Counted from the first letter of the stretch, positions 40,244 through 50,222 are shown. The stretch: 64,000 nucleotides of DNA from Pseudomonas sp. KUIN-1 (GCF_009176725.1 NZ_AP020337.1:2232001-2296000), one strand, 5' to 3'. The notes: generated by a model not told the origin, from the sequence alone. Numbers and translations are program-made.

Positions 40244-40972
40244 ATGAGCAGCACTATCGAAATTCGTTCTGTGGTCTATCAGATTGATGGTCAATCTTAT
40301 GAAAGCCGCCTGGTATACGACACAAAAGCGACTGCTGCACAGCCAGGTCTGTTGATGGCGCCCAACTGGATGGGTGTCAGCCAGGGTGCCGAAGACATTG
40401 CCAAAGCCGTGGCCGAGAAGGGCTACGTGGTATTGCTGGCTGATCTTTATGGCCAGCAGATTCGCCCGAGTAACAATGACGAAGCAGGCGCCGCCATGAC
40501 GCCGCTGAAGAACGACCGTGGTTTGTTGCGCAAGCGCATGCAGGCAGGTCTCGATCAGTTGCTGAGTCAGGCGGATGTTTCGCTGGATGTAAGCAGGATC
40601 GCAACGTTCGGCTTCTGCTTTGGCGGCTGCTGCTCGCTGGAGCTGGCGCGTACCGGTGCCGAGCTGAAAGCCGCTATTTCCTTTCACGGCACGCTGGATA
40701 CGCCTAACCCTGCTGATGCGCATAACATCAAGGGCTCGGTGCTGGTCCTGCACGGTGCTTCTGACCCGTTGGTGCCGAAAGAGCAACTGCCGGCTTTCGA
40801 AGATGAAATGAACGCCGCTGGCGTGGACTGGCAGCTATACAGCTACGGCGGCGCATTCCATTCCTTCACCGATCCGCACGCCAACGTGCCGGGCATGATG
40901 ATGTACGATCCCAAAGTGTCGAGCCGCGCGTTCAAGTCCATGCATGACCTGCTGAACGAAGTGTTCGGCTGA
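40244..40972 (+). CDS. Dienelactone hydrolase-family protein
   Basis: 242 residues with an alpha/beta-hydrolase fold. The nucleophile is the cysteine in GFCFGGCCSLELA, the family's GxCxGG elbow. The catalytic Asp is in VLHGASDPLVPKEQL and the His in YSYGGAFHSFTDPHAN. Dienelactone hydrolases act in chloroaromatic breakdown, but most Pseudomonas paralogues have unknown roles. The ATG follows CAGGAGTCAGTA. It is followed by the 131-bp tandem repeats. Confidence 0.88.
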   Translation: MSSTIEIRSVVYQIDGQSYESRLVYDTKATAAQPGLLMAPNWMGVSQGAEDIAKAVAEKGYVVLLADLYGQQIRPSNNDEAGAAMTPLKNDRGLLRKRMQAGLDQLLSQADVSLDVSRIATFGFCFGGCCSLELARTGAELKAAISFHGTLDTPNPADAHNIKGSVLVLHGASDPLVPKEQLPAFEDEMNAAGVDWQLYSYGGAFHSFTDPHANVPGMMMYDPKVSSRAFKSMHDLLNEVFG

Positions 40973-40974
40973 AG

Positions 40975-41570
40975 GAACACCTATCGTCCCCGCAGGCGTG
41001 CTGGAGAACACTATCGTGCCCATGCCCCGCGTGGACATACCGTTCTGGACGCTCTGCGTCCTCTTTCGACGCAGAGCGTCGTGAACTGCATTCCCACGCT
41101 GGCGCGTGAGGAACGAGAGGTGTTCGGAAGATCCATCTTCCCGCAGGCGCGCCGGGAAACACTATCGTGCCCATGCTCCGCGTGGGCATGCCGTTCTGGA
41201 CGCTCTGCGTCCTCTCCTGCATTCCCACGCTGGAGCGTGAGGAACGAGAGGTGTTCGGAAGATCCATCTTCCCGCAGGCGCGCCGGGAAACACTATCGTG
41301 CCCATGCTCCGCGTGGGCATGCCGTTCTGGACGCTCTGCGTCTTCTGCTGCATTCCCATGCTGGAGCGTGAGGAACGAGAGGTGTTCGGAAGATCCATCT
41401 TCCCGCAGGCGCGCCGGAGAACACTATCGTGCCCATGCTCCGCGTGGGCATGCCGTTCTGGACGCTCTGCGTCCTCTGCTGCATTCCCATGCTGGAGCAT
41501 GAGCAGCGAGAGATGTTCTGAAGATCCATTGTCCCCGTAGATATACCGAAGAACACTAGCCACTTTGCCC
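40975..41570. repeat. Tandem 131-bp repeat array (three full and two partial units)
   Basis: GAGGTGTTCGGAAGATCC recurs at 41117, 41248 and 41379 with exact 131-bp spacing; a decayed copy begins at 41510. A partial leading unit at about 40990-41116 holds an extra TCGACGCAGAGCGTCG hairpin. Units at 41117 and 41248 differ at only a few positions. Each contains inverted repeats such as GTGCCCATGCTCCGCGTGGG and ATTCCCACGCTGGAGCGTGA. 131 is not a multiple of three, so the open frames crossing it are not real genes. Confidence 0.9.
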
Positions 41571-41576
41571 GACTCA

Positions 41577-41607
41577 CAAAAAAGGCGCCTCGAAAGGCGC
41601 CTTCTTT
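41577..41607 (-). terminator. Terminator after fabB
   Basis: On the reverse strand AAGGCGCC, loop TTTCGA, GGCGCCTT is followed by TTTTG, just downstream of the fabB stop. Confidence 0.88.
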
Positions 41608-41626
41608 GTTTGCGACAAAAGCAGTA

Positions 41627-42850
41627 TTACTTGCCCGCCCAGCGTTTCAACACCAGCGTGGCGTTGGTGCCGCCGAAGCCGAAGCTGTTGCTCATGAGCA
41701 GATCGAGCTTCGCATCTTCCTGGGTCTTGAGCAGGATAGGCATGTCGGCAACCACCGGGTCCAGCTCGTCGATGTTGGCCGAACCTGCGATGAAGTTGTT
41801 CTCCATCATCAGCAGGCAGTAGATCGCTTCGTGGACGCCTGCGGCGCCCAGCGAGTGGCCCGACAGGCTCTTGGTGGAGCTGATCGCCGGAGCGTTGGCG
41901 CCGAATACTTCGCGTACGCCCTCCATTTCCTTGGCGTCGCCGACCGGAGTCGAGGTGCCATGGGTGTTGATGTAGTCAATGGCACCGGAGTCGATATCGC
42001 CCAGCGCCATCTTCATGCAACGAATGGCACCTTCACCGCTGGGTGCGACCATGTCGTAGCCATCGGAGGTCGCGCCGTAACCGACGATTTCTGCGTAGAT
42101 CTTCGCGCCACGCGCCAGAGCGTGTTCGAGTTCTTCGACAACCACCATGCCGCCACCACCGGCAATGACGAAACCGTCACGCTTGGCATCGTACGCACGC
42201 GAGGCTTTTTCCGGCGTCTCGTTGTACTGGGTGGACAGCGCGCCCATCGCGTCGAACAGGAACGACTGGCTCCAGTGCTCTTCTTCGCCGCCACCGGCAA
42301 AGACGATGTCCTGCTTGCCCAGCTGGATCTGCTCGACAGCGTTGCCGATGCAGTGTGCGCTGGTGGCGCAGGCGGACGAGATGGAGTAGTTCACACCCTT
42401 GATCTTGAACGGGGTTGCCAGGCAGGCCGAAACGGTGCTGCCCATGGTCCGCGTGACGCGGTAAGGGCCGACACGCTTGACGCCTTTTTCACGCAGGGTA
42501 TCCAGCGCTTCCATCTGGTTCAGGGTCGAGGCGCCGCCGCTGCCGGCGATCAGGCCGGTACGCACGTTGGAAACCTGCTCGTCGGTCAGGCCCGAGTCGG
42601 TGATGGCGTCTTTCATCGCCAAATAGGCATAGGCTGCCGCATGGCCGACGAAGCGGAAGATCTTGCGATCGATCAGTTCTTCCAGATTCAGGTCGATGGA
42701 GCCGGAAACCTGGCTACGCAGACCCATTTCGGCATATTCCGGGTTGAAACGGATGCCAGGGCGGTTAGCACGCAGGTTAGCGGTGACGGTGTCTTTGTCA
42801 TTGCCCAAGCAGGAAACAATACCCAGACCAGTGATAACGACGCGGCGCAT
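41627..42850 (-). CDS. fabB: 3-oxoacyl-ACP synthase I
   Basis: Elongates unsaturated acyl-ACP. 407 residues from [18 protein letters not shown]. The active-site cysteine is in [20 protein letters not shown], and the two histidines are in [16 protein letters not shown] and [16 protein letters not shown]. The ATG at 42850 is chosen because family members start MRRVVITG; the longer frame overlaps fabA. It lies 10 bp after fabA, the usual fabAB operon. Confidence 0.96.
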   Translation of the reverse strand: MRRVVITGLGIVSCLGNDKDTVTANLRANRPGIRFNPEYAEMGLRSQVSGSIDLNLEELIDRKIFRFVGHAAAYAYLAMKDAITDSGLTDEQVSNVRTGLIAGSGGASTLNQMEALDTLREKGVKRVGPYRVTRTMGSTVSACLATPFKIKGVNYSISSACATSAHCIGNAVEQIQLGKQDIVFAGGGEEEHWSQSFLFDAMGALSTQYNETPEKASRAYDAKRDGFVIAGGGGMVVVEELEHALARGAKIYAEIVGYGATSDGYDMVAPSGEGAIRCMKMALGDIDSGAIDYINTHGTSTPVGDAKEMEGVREVFGANAPAISSTKSLSGHSLGAAGVHEAIYCLLMMENNFIAGSANIDELDPVVADMPILLKTQEDAKLDLLMSNSFGFGGTNATLVLKRWAGK

Positions 42851-42860
42851 GCGAGTACCC

Positions 42861-43376
42861 TTAGAAATTTTCAGTGGAAGTGAACACGCCGACCCGGAGG
42901 CCTTCGGCGGTATAGATTTCGCGACCGTCGACACTCACCGAACCGTCGGCGATGGCCAGGTTCAGCTTGCCCTTCAGGACGCGCTTGATATGGATGTTGT
43001 AAGTGACTTTTTTGGCGGTAGGCAGAACCTGACCGAAAAACTTCACTTCGCCTGAACCCAGGGCGCGGCCACGGCCGGGGTTGCCCTGCCAGCCAAGATA
43101 GAAGCCAACCAGCTGCCACATGGCGTCGAGGCCCAGGCATCCGGGCATGACCGGATCACCTTCGAAGTGGCAGGCAAAGAACCACAGGTCCGGATTGATA
43201 TCCAGTTCGGCGACCAACTCACCCTTGCCGAACTTGCCGCCCTCATCGCTGATGTGCGTGATGCGATCAACCATCAGCATGTTGGGGGCGGGCAGTTGCG
43301 CATTACCTGGGCCGAACAGCTCGCCACGACTGCAGCGCAGCAGGTCTTCCCGGGTAAAGGCGTGTTGTTTGGTCAT
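42861..43376 (-). CDS. fabA: 3-hydroxydecanoyl-ACP dehydratase/isomerase
   Basis: Dehydrates 3-hydroxydecanoyl-ACP and isomerises the product to cis-3-decenoyl-ACP, the start of unsaturated fatty-acid synthesis. The 171 residues match FabA. The catalytic His is in [20 protein letters not shown]. It begins [28 protein letters not shown] ribosome-binding site lies just upstream. First gene of the fabAB pair. Confidence 0.97.
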   Translation of the reverse strand: MTKQHAFTREDLLRCSRGELFGPGNAQLPAPNMLMVDRITHISDEGGKFGKGELVAELDINPDLWFFACHFEGDPVMPGCLGLDAMWQLVGFYLGWQGNPGRGRALGSGEVKFFGQVLPTAKKVTYNIHIKRVLKGKLNLAIADGSVSVDGREIYTAEGLRVGVFTSTENF

Positions 43377-43522
43377 GCGAGCTCCTCAATAATCTTGTGC
43401 GGCAGGTTGTGGCGCCACTGGCCCGAACGCCAGTCCTGGCGCGATAATTTCGCCAGGACCCTGTCCGGCAGCCTACTCATAGACTGTTGCGTTGTAATGA
43501 AAGTCACAGCGCAGGTGAAATC

Positions 43523-43540
43523 AAGGTACACCTGTACACT
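43523..43540. promoter_or_regulatory. FabR/DesT-like palindrome upstream of fabA
   Basis: On the reverse strand AGTGTACAGGTGTACCTT, core GTACA-N2-TGTAC. It resembles the operator of TetR-type regulators of unsaturated fatty-acid synthesis (FabR in E. coli; DesT controls fabAB in P. aeruginosa). It lies about 150 bp before fabA. Confidence 0.55.
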
Positions 43541-43597
43541 GAATTTTGTCATTCAGCCGATTTTGCTGGCCGATCTGGATGCCAAGACTGCCGTAAT

Positions 43598-45535
43598 TTA
43601 ACATTTATCGCCAGTCGCAGGTGCTTCAAAGGACAGCCAGCGCTGTAAAACCTGCTGTAAATCAGCATGTTTGAAGGGCTTTGGCAGGTAATCATCCATT
43701 CCTGCCTGCAAACAGGCGTCCCGGTCCCCCTGTAACGCGTTGGCTGTCAGGGCAATGATTGGGATTCGTTCCAGCCCGGAAAGTTGCCTGATTCGACGGG
43801 TGGCCTCGTAGCCATCCATGACCGGCAGTCGGCAATCCATGAGAATCAGCGCGTGGTTGCCTGCACGTGCCTTCATCACCGCTTCGGCCCCGTCGACGGC
43901 GATATCGACCTCACATCCCAGATTACGCAACATGGCCTGCACCACCGTGCGGTTCACCGGGTTGTCTTCGACCAGCAGGATACTGCGCTCCCGGCCATGT
44001 GCATCGAGTATCGACAGCGGTTTGGCAATAGCCACCGAGGCATCGCGCGAGAGGGGCAGGGGGATCTGCAGCGTGAACAACGAGCCCGAACCTTCCTTGC
44101 TCTCGGCGTACAAGGTGCCGCCCATGCGTTCGGCCAGGGTCCGTGCAATCGGCAGCCCCAGCCCCGTGCCGCCGTAACGCCTGGAAATGGAGCTATCGGC
44201 CTGCTTGAACGCATCGAACATCGATTCCAGTCGCTCGGCGTCGATACCGATGCCGCTGTCCTGTACCGCACAGGTAAAGTGCAGCCGCTCATCGTCGAGC
44301 ATTGCCCACCTGGCGTCCACGCAGACCTTGCCTTGCTCGGTGAATTTAAGTGCGTTGCCGATCAGGTTCACCAGAATCTGGCGAATGCGGGTCGGATCGC
44401 CTATGACGTTCATGGTCTCCAGGCCTGGCTGAATGTGCAGCTCCAGCAGCAGGTTGCGTTGCGCGGCGCTGTGGTTGAAGGCGTGGGTCGAGGCGCTGAC
44501 CAGTTCAGCCAGGTTGAACGGTATGCCTTCCATTTGCAGGGCATCGCGCTCAATGCGGGAAAAGTCGAGGATATCGTTGATGACCCGCAGCAGATGCTCG
44601 GTGGATTCGGTCGCCAGCGTCGCGTACTCGCTCTGCTCATGGGTCATGTGCGTGGTTTCCAGCAACTGCAGCATGCCCAGTACGCCGTTCATGGGGGTAC
44701 GCAGCTCGTGACTCATCATGGCCAGAAAATCCGATTTGGCGCGGTTGGCCTGTTCGGCTTCTTCCCGCGTCTGGATCAGTTGTGCCACCGAGCGCTGCTG
44801 CTCGAGGCTGGCGCGGTGCAGGTTCTCTGCCAGATTATTGATGTGCCGCGCGAGCGCGCCCAGCTCGGCGTCGTCGCTGACCGGCATGGGCGTGTGGTAA
44901 TCGCCCTGTTGAATCGCCTTGAGCGCTTCGCCCATATCGCTGATGGGTCTGGACAGGCTCAAGGCCAGGCTGCGCGCCAGCAGAAAGGCGAACAACAAGG
45001 CGACCATCGCCAGGACGCCGGCCTTGAGCAGTATCTCCTGCTGACGTCGGCTGAATGCTTCGCTGGACATGCCCACCAGAACCCGCCCCAGATAACTCTG
45101 TGAAGCACCCTGCGCGGGTTGGCCTTTTCCTGCGGCCGGCGCGCCGGGATTGCCGTGAATGGTGGTGCGCTGCGGTTGAACGGGGGCGAGGAAGACTTCC
45201 ATCTGCCGGGTCTGCTGCTCGTTTTCACGCGGCTGGTCTATGTAGATCACGGCGGTATTGGAGCTGTCCTGAATTTCCACATAGCGAACGCTGGGCATGG
45301 ACAGGGTGGCGCGCATCAACGCCTTGAGCCCCTCGATATCGCCCGTGGTCACGCCCGGCTCGACCGCGGTCGCCAGTTGATTGGCGATCAGTTGCCCGGT
45401 GTGATTGAGCTCCTGACGCAGGTCCTGAATACGTACGAAGGTAAAAAAGCTGATCAGCAAAGCCGTCAGCAACAGGGCAGGGCCAAGGCTGATGATCTGC
45501 GTGCGGGTATTGATGTCCCAGTGCCGAAACTTCAT
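43598..45535 (-). CDS. Hybrid sensor histidine kinase/response regulator
   Basis: 645 residues from MKFRHWDINTRTQIISLGPA. Membrane helix 1 is around residues 15-33. A periplasmic part of about 140 residues follows, and membrane helix 2 lies near 175-195. Next come HAMP (SRPISDMGEALKAIQQGDYH), the HisKA H-box (SHELRTPMNGVLGMLQLL) and the HATPase (NLIGNALKFTEQGK, DSGIGI, GGTGLGLPIA). The C-terminal receiver has its aspartate in LILMDCRLPVMDGYEA. There is no phosphotransfer domain, so it needs a separate HPt. It is BarA-like in layout; the signal is unknown. The upstream extension to 45646 overlaps the divergent region. Confidence 0.92.
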   Translation of the reverse strand: MKFRHWDINTRTQIISLGPALLLTALLISFFTFVRIQDLRQELNHTGQLIANQLATAVEPGVTTGDIEGLKALMRATLSMPSVRYVEIQDSSNTAVIYIDQPRENEQQTRQMEVFLAPVQPQRTTIHGNPGAPAAGKGQPAQGASQSYLGRVLVGMSSEAFSRRQQEILLKAGVLAMVALLFAFLLARSLALSLSRPISDMGEALKAIQQGDYHTPMPVSDDAELGALARHINNLAENLHRASLEQQRSVAQLIQTREEAEQANRAKSDFLAMMSHELRTPMNGVLGMLQLLETTHMTHEQSEYATLATESTEHLLRVINDILDFSRIERDALQMEGIPFNLAELVSASTHAFNHSAAQRNLLLELHIQPGLETMNVIGDPTRIRQILVNLIGNALKFTEQGKVCVDARWAMLDDERLHFTCAVQDSGIGIDAERLESMFDAFKQADSSISRRYGGTGLGLPIARTLAERMGGTLYAESKEGSGSLFTLQIPLPLSRDASVAIAKPLSILDAHGRERSILLVEDNPVNRTVVQAMLRNLGCEVDIAVDGAEAVMKARAGNHALILMDCRLPVMDGYEATRRIRQLSGLERIPIIALTANALQGDRDACLQAGMDDYLPKPFKHADLQQVLQRWLSFEAPATGDKC

Positions 45536-45773
45536 CGGCTGTGCGCCTCGCGCGCAAGGCACGGCGGAGGTAGTTCGATTGATGCGTCCATGCCTGTTCG
45601 CCCGGTGGTCGCGAATCGGTCCGGCTGCACAAGGCAGTCCGACCATCGCGATGATTCATGCTGTGCGCGCATGTTAACCGAGATGGCGCGTGTTTCCAGC
45701 GAACTTGTTGAATGATGACGTACGGAGTGCGTAACCGAACAGCTTTGTCGCTGGCCGATAACGTGTTGCTCCG

Positions 45774-45779
45774 TATAAT
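45774..45779 (+). promoter_or_regulatory. Possible -10 element for gpsA
   Basis: A consensus TATAAT lies 40 bp before the gpsA start. No good -35 is seen at normal spacing. Confidence 0.35.
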
Positions 45780-45819
45780 GACGGCATCGCCACTTGAATG
45801 GCTCTGGATGGATAGTTTT

Positions 45820-46845
45820 ATGACCACACAGCAACCCGTCGCGGTGCTTGGCGGTGGCAGCTTCGGTACGGCCATTGCCAATCTGCTGGCCGAGAACGGC
45901 CATCAGGTTCGTCAGTGGATGCGCGATCCGGAGCAGGCTGAGGCCATTCGCGTCAATCGTGAAAACCCCCGCTACCTCAAGGGCATCAAGATTCGTCCTG
46001 AAGTCGAGCCGGTCACCGACCTGACGGCGGTGCTCGACGCCAGCGAACTGATCTTCGTCGCCTTGCCATCGAGTGCCTTGCGCTCGGTGTTGTCGCCTCA
46101 TGTCGCGCGCCTGAATGGCAAGATGCTGGTGAGCCTGACCAAGGGTATCGAAGCGCAGAGCTTCAAGCTCATGAGTCAGATCCTCGAAGAGATCGTCCCG
46201 CAGGCGCGTATCGGCGTGTTGTCCGGGCCCAATCTGGCGCGGGAAATCGCCGAACATGCGCTGACCGCAACAGTGGTTGCCAGCGAAGACGAGGCACTGT
46301 GTCAGGAGGTTCAGGCTGCATTGCACGGGCGAACCTTTCGCGTCTATGCCAGCAATGACCGGTTTGGTGTCGAACTGGGCGGGGCCCTGAAGAACGTCTA
46401 CGCGATTATTGCCGGCATGGCGGTGGCGCTGGACATGGGCGAAAACACCAAAAGCATGCTGATCACCCGGGCGCTGGCGGAAATGACCCGGTTTGCGGTC
46501 AGCCAGGGCGCCAACCCGATGACCTTTCTGGGCCTGGCCGGGGTGGGCGATCTCATCGTCACCTGTTCCTCGCCGAAAAGCCGCAACTATCAGGTCGGCT
46601 TTGCGCTGGGCCAGGGGCTGACGCTGGATGAAGCGGTCACGCGCCTGGGCGAGGTGGCCGAGGGTGTGAACACCCTCAAGGTGCTTAAGGTCAAAGCGCA
46701 GGAAGTGCAGGTCTATATGCCATTGGTCGCCGGGCTGCATGCGATTCTTTTTGAAGGCCGTACGCTCAGCCAGGTCATTGAGGCGCTGATGCGGGCCGAG
46801 CCCAAGACGGACGTCGATTTCATTTCGATTACCGGCTTTAATTGA
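45820..46845 (+). CDS. gpsA: Glycerol-3-phosphate dehydrogenase [NAD(P)+]
   Basis: Makes glycerol-3-phosphate for phospholipid synthesis. 341 residues; the Rossmann motif is [20 protein letters not shown], with [20 protein letters not shown] and [20 protein letters not shown], and the catalytic lysine is in [20 protein letters not shown]. The ATG giving [11 protein letters not shown] is chosen; a start at 45808 adds four residues. A TATAAT at 45774-45779 may be its -10 element. DUF4389 and sixA genes follow closely. Confidence 0.96.
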   Translation: MTTQQPVAVLGGGSFGTAIANLLAENGHQVRQWMRDPEQAEAIRVNRENPRYLKGIKIRPEVEPVTDLTAVLDASELIFVALPSSALRSVLSPHVARLNGKMLVSLTKGIEAQSFKLMSQILEEIVPQARIGVLSGPNLAREIAEHALTATVVASEDEALCQEVQAALHGRTFRVYASNDRFGVELGGALKNVYAIIAGMAVALDMGENTKSMLITRALAEMTRFAVSQGANPMTFLGLAGVGDLIVTCSSPKSRNYQVGFALGQGLTLDEAVTRLGEVAEGVNTLKVLKVKAQEVQVYMPLVAGLHAILFEGRTLSQVIEALMRAEPKTDVDFISITGFN

Positions 46846-46869
46846 ATTCAGTCTGATCAGGAGAAGGTC

Positions 46870-47214
46870 TTGAACGAGTCGAAAATCCAGCACAACGAAT
46901 CGATCCTGCTGCGCATTCTGTGGATGCTGCTGTTTCTGGGGGTATGGCACGTTGCCCAGATCATTCTGGCGGGCGTGGTGCTGGTGCAATTGGTCTATCG
47001 CCTGATTTACGGCGCGCCGAATGGCGGCCTGATGAACTTCGGCGACAGCATCAGCCAGTACCTGGCGCAGATCGGTCGTTTCGGGACGTTTCACAGCGAC
47101 CACAAACCCTGGCCTTTCGGCGACTGGCCAGCGCCGCGTGCGCCCGAAGGCGAGGTGGCCCATCATGTCCCGCCAGCGGCACAGCCGGTGCGCAATGAGG
47201 CGCCAAAGCCATGA
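46870..47214 (+). CDS. DUF4389 membrane protein
   Basis: 114 residues from a TTG start (MNESKIQHNESILLRILWML), with GGAGAAGG at good spacing before it. One or two membrane helices (LWMLLFLGVWHVAQIILAGV and LVQLVYRLIYGA) are followed by a proline-rich tail. This fits the DUF4389 family of small membrane proteins. It lies 24 bp after gpsA and overlaps sixA by 4 bp (ATGA), so the three genes form one unit. Function unknown. Confidence 0.85.
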   Translation: MNESKIQHNESILLRILWMLLFLGVWHVAQIILAGVVLVQLVYRLIYGAPNGGLMNFGDSISQYLAQIGRFGTFHSDHKPWPFGDWPAPRAPEGEVAHHVPPAAQPVRNEAPKP

Positions 47215-47666
47215 AGGTCTGGGTATTGCGTCATGGCGAAGCGCAGTCGCGGGCGCGCAGTGATGCCGAGCGCGAGTTGACTGCACATGGGCGTGAGGAA
47301 GTGCTGAAAAGTGCGCTGCACCTGACAGACAAGCCCGTGCAACGGATCATTGCCAGCCCCTACGTGCGTGCACAACAGACTGCCGAGCTGGTGCGTCAGT
47401 CGTTGGCATTCGATGGCTCGATCGTCACCGCGCCCTGGCTTACCCCCGACAGCAGCCCGCGTGAGGTGCTGGCGCAACTGGACAAGCTGGGTGTCGATGA
47501 AGTACTGCTGGTCAGCCATCAGCCTTTGGTGGGCGAACTGATCGGGGTACTGGCGCATGGCAGTCCGCAACAGGCCGAGCCGATGAGCACGGCCAGTCTT
47601 GCCGAACTGGAAGGCGAGTTCGTAGTGGCAGGCGGCATGCGCCTCAACAGCGTCAGGCACGTCTGA
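47211..47666 (+). CDS. sixA: Phosphohistidine phosphatase SixA
   Basis: Dephosphorylates phosphohistidine, for example on histidine phosphotransfer domains or the nitrogen PTS. The 151-residue histidine-phosphatase fold begins MKVWVLRHGEAQSRARSDAE with the catalytic RHG. The second histidine is in LLVSHQPLVGELIGVLA, and the SPYVRAQQTAEL region is conserved. It is coupled to the DUF4389 gene. Confidence 0.93.
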   Translation: MKVWVLRHGEAQSRARSDAERELTAHGREEVLKSALHLTDKPVQRIIASPYVRAQQTAELVRQSLAFDGSIVTAPWLTPDSSPREVLAQLDKLGVDEVLLVSHQPLVGELIGVLAHGSPQQAEPMSTASLAELEGEFVVAGGMRLNSVRHV

Positions 47667-47728
47667 ACAGCCTGTACGCGCAATGAATGACCGCCGCGAA
47701 TGCGGCTCTCCCGGGAAAAGGATTCAGC

Positions 47729-48172
47729 ATGAGCATATGGCGTCAGGCTCCCGATATCGAAGCCCTTATGGCGGCTCAAAAAAACACCATCGGCGAAGTG
47801 CTGGATATTCGCTTCGAAGCATTCACCGATGATTCTCTGACGGCCAGCATGGTGGTCGATCAACGTACCCATCAGCCTTTCGGGCTGCTGCACGGCGGTG
47901 CCTCCGTGGTCCTGGCCGAGTCGCTGGGCTCGATGGCCAGTTACCTGATCGTCGACCCGAGCAAGTATTTCTGCGTCGGGCTGGAGGTCAACGCCAACCA
48001 TTTGCGTGGTGTGCGTAGCGGGCGTGTCACCGGTGTGGTCAGGCCTGTGCACATAGGCCGGACCACTCATGTATGGGACATCCGCATCAGCAACGACGAA
48101 GGCAAGCCAAGCTGCATTTCGCGCCTGACGGTTGCCGTCGTAGCGCATGGCAAAGAGCCTCCAGTCAATTGA
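47729..48172 (+). CDS. Hotdog-fold thioesterase (PaaI/YdiI-like)
   Basis: 147 residues. The hotdog core is shown by HQPFGLLHGGASVVLAESLG, with the catalytic region around HGG, and by GLEVNANHLRGVRSGRVTGV. This is the 4-hydroxybenzoyl-CoA/YdiI-type family that hydrolyses acyl- or aryl-CoA thioesters; YdiI can act in menaquinone synthesis in E. coli, but Pseudomonas lacks that pathway. The substrate is therefore open. ATG at 47729 follows AAAAGGATTCAGC. Confidence 0.87.
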   Translation: MSIWRQAPDIEALMAAQKNTIGEVLDIRFEAFTDDSLTASMVVDQRTHQPFGLLHGGASVVLAESLGSMASYLIVDPSKYFCVGLEVNANHLRGVRSGRVTGVVRPVHIGRTTHVWDIRISNDEGKPSCISRLTVAVVAHGKEPPVN

Positions 48173-48422
48173 GGGTTCTCAGCTATTAATCCCTCTGCTT
48201 AAGCCAAGGCTCTCTTCAGGCAGTCTTTTGGTTTTCAGGTCGCCTATATAAAGGCTTGCCTGGACCGGTTCACCCAGTCTTTATAGGCCTTCATGCTGCT
48301 CCGACCGCCGTATCGGGTCATCCTGATGGCCGGAGTGACACCTGCGATGGCGGTTCCAGTCATTGCCGATCTGCGAAGCAACTTGGCACAATCGTGACTC
48401 GCCCGCTCATGGAAGTATCGGC

Positions 48423-49232
48423 ATGTCGCAACCGGTGTTTTTTGCTCACGCCAATGGCTTCCCTTCGGCGACGTACAGCAAGCTGTTTTGCGCGCTGGCA
48501 CCGGAGTATTCGGTGACTCATCTTGAGCAGCATGCCCATGACCCGCGTTTTCCGGTGGATGACAATTGGCTGAGTCTGGTCGATGAGCTGATCCACCATC
48601 TGCGTGAGCAGCCGGGCCCGGTGTGGGGGGTAGGGCACTCGCTCGGTGGCGTGTTGCACCTGCATGCCGCATTGCGCTGCCCGGAACTCTACCGGGGCGT
48701 GGTGATGCTCGATTCGCCGGTGCTGGGCCTGGCTGACCAGTTGTTCATACGCGCCGCCAAGCGGCTGGGCTTTATCGACCGCATCACGCCAGCGGGTCGC
48801 ACCCTGGGCCGACGTGAGGCGTTTGACGATCTGCCGTCGGCACGCGCCTACTTCGCGGGCAAGACCCTGTTCAGCCGCTTCGATCCCGACTGCCTGACCG
48901 CTTACCTGCAACACGGTCTGCGCGAGGAGTGCGGGCAGTGGCGTCTGCGCTTCGACCCGGCGACCGAGATCAGCATCTACCGCAGTATCCCGCACACCAG
49001 CCCGGTGCCGTCACGGCAACTCAAGGTGCCGCTGGCCATGGTGCGCGGTCAACACAGCCGGGTGATCATGCCTCATCATGGCTATCTGGCCCGACGCATG
49101 CGCGAAGGCGAATACCTGTCCATGCCCGGAGGGCACATGTTTCCCCTTGAACGACCGGATGAAACCGCATGGCTGCTCAAGACGCTGCTGGCTCGCTGGG
49201 ACGCGCGCAGCGCCTCAAGGGTGACGGCGTGA
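48423..49232 (+). CDS. Alpha/beta hydrolase
   Basis: 269 residues. The serine nucleophile elbow is GVGHSLGGVLHLHAALRCPE. FFAHANGFPSATYSKLF (oxyanion region), an acid residue late in the chain and the final His in MPGGHMFPLERPDETAW complete the triad pattern. No specific substrate can be read. The start follows GAAGTATCGGC. It overlaps the next hydrolase gene by 4 bp (GTGA). Confidence 0.88.
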   Translation: MSQPVFFAHANGFPSATYSKLFCALAPEYSVTHLEQHAHDPRFPVDDNWLSLVDELIHHLREQPGPVWGVGHSLGGVLHLHAALRCPELYRGVVMLDSPVLGLADQLFIRAAKRLGFIDRITPAGRTLGRREAFDDLPSARAYFAGKTLFSRFDPDCLTAYLQHGLREECGQWRLRFDPATEISIYRSIPHTSPVPSRQLKVPLAMVRGQHSRVIMPHHGYLARRMREGEYLSMPGGHMFPLERPDETAWLLKTLLARWDARSASRVTA

Positions 49233-50083
49233 CGTTTAGCGTGGAGGAGGTCCGTTTCAATCTGGGGCATATCGAACTGGCTGCCCATCTTTACGGCCCC
49301 GAGGACGGCCAGCCGGTGATTGCCGTGCACGGCTGGCTCGACAATGCCAACAGCTTTGCCCGCCTGGCGCCGCAACTGGATGGCCTGCGCATCGTGGCGC
49401 TCGATCTGGCCGGGCATGGTCATTCACAGCATCGGCCTGCCGGGGCGTCCTATGCGCTGGCCGACTACGTGTTCGACGTGCTGCAGGTCGCCGAGCAATT
49501 GGGCTGGCAGCGTTTCGCCCTGATGGGCCATTCACTGGGCGCGATCATTTCGGTATTGCTGGCCGGGTCGTTGCCGGAGCGTGTCACGCGGCTGGCACTG
49601 ATCGACGGTTTGATTCCCTTGACCGGCGACCCCGAATCCGCCGCCGAGCGGATGGGCTCCGCGCTGCAGGCGCAGCTCAGGCTGTCGGGCAAGAAAAAGC
49701 CGGTTTACGAGGATCAGCAACGCGCTGTTCAGGCGCGTATGAAAGGCGTCGTCCCGGTCAGTCGCGAGGCTGCCGAATTACTCGCCCAGCGCGGTCTGAT
49801 GCCGGTACCCGGCGGCTATACCTGGCGCAGCGACAGCCGCCTGACGTTGCCATCTGCGATACGTCTTACACATCAGCAGGCGATGTCTTTCGTCAACGCT
49901 ATCCGTTGCCCGACGCAACTGCTGGTCGCTACAGGCGGCATGCTGACGAAAAATCAGCTCATGCTGTCCGGGCTGCCTTTCGACGTCGTGCAGCTTGAAG
50001 GCGGTCATCATCTGCACCTGGACGACGAGCAGGGCGCGAGCGCTGTTGCACACTGTATCAATCGCTTCTTCGCTGCTTCTTGA
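49229..50083 (+). CDS. Alpha/beta hydrolase
   Basis: 284 residues from GTG 49229 (MTFSVEEVRFNLGHIELAAH), coupled to the previous hydrolase by GTGA. The motifs are VHGWLDNANSFARLAPQLDG, nucleophile GHSLGAIISVLLAG, and the final histidine in LEGGHHLHLDDEQG. It is related in fold, not closely in sequence, to its neighbour. The longer frame from 49169 lies inside the upstream gene. Substrate unknown. Confidence 0.88.
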   Translation: MTFSVEEVRFNLGHIELAAHLYGPEDGQPVIAVHGWLDNANSFARLAPQLDGLRIVALDLAGHGHSQHRPAGASYALADYVFDVLQVAEQLGWQRFALMGHSLGAIISVLLAGSLPERVTRLALIDGLIPLTGDPESAAERMGSALQAQLRLSGKKKPVYEDQQRAVQARMKGVVPVSREAAELLAQRGLMPVPGGYTWRSDSRLTLPSAIRLTHQQAMSFVNAIRCPTQLLVATGGMLTKNQLMLSGLPFDVVQLEGGHHLHLDDEQGASAVAHCINRFFAAS

Positions 50084-50222
50084 CTTGAGCCCGGCAACTG
50101 CCGACGCTGGGCGGGTTGAAACAGGAGTCAACCGTGATGGATCAATCCGCAGCCTCTGGTGACCGCCTCGCTGGCGATCTTTTATATTTTCGTTCCCTGC
50201 TTGCCTGCCAATGAGAGCACTC

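Noticed and set aside
40975..41570. CRISPR array
   Set aside because: Repeats are 131 bp, contiguous and without unique spacers; no cas genes are nearby.
41081..41577. Several open frames crossing the 131-bp repeats
   Set aside because: The unit is not a multiple of three, so frames shift between units, and composition is not protein-like.
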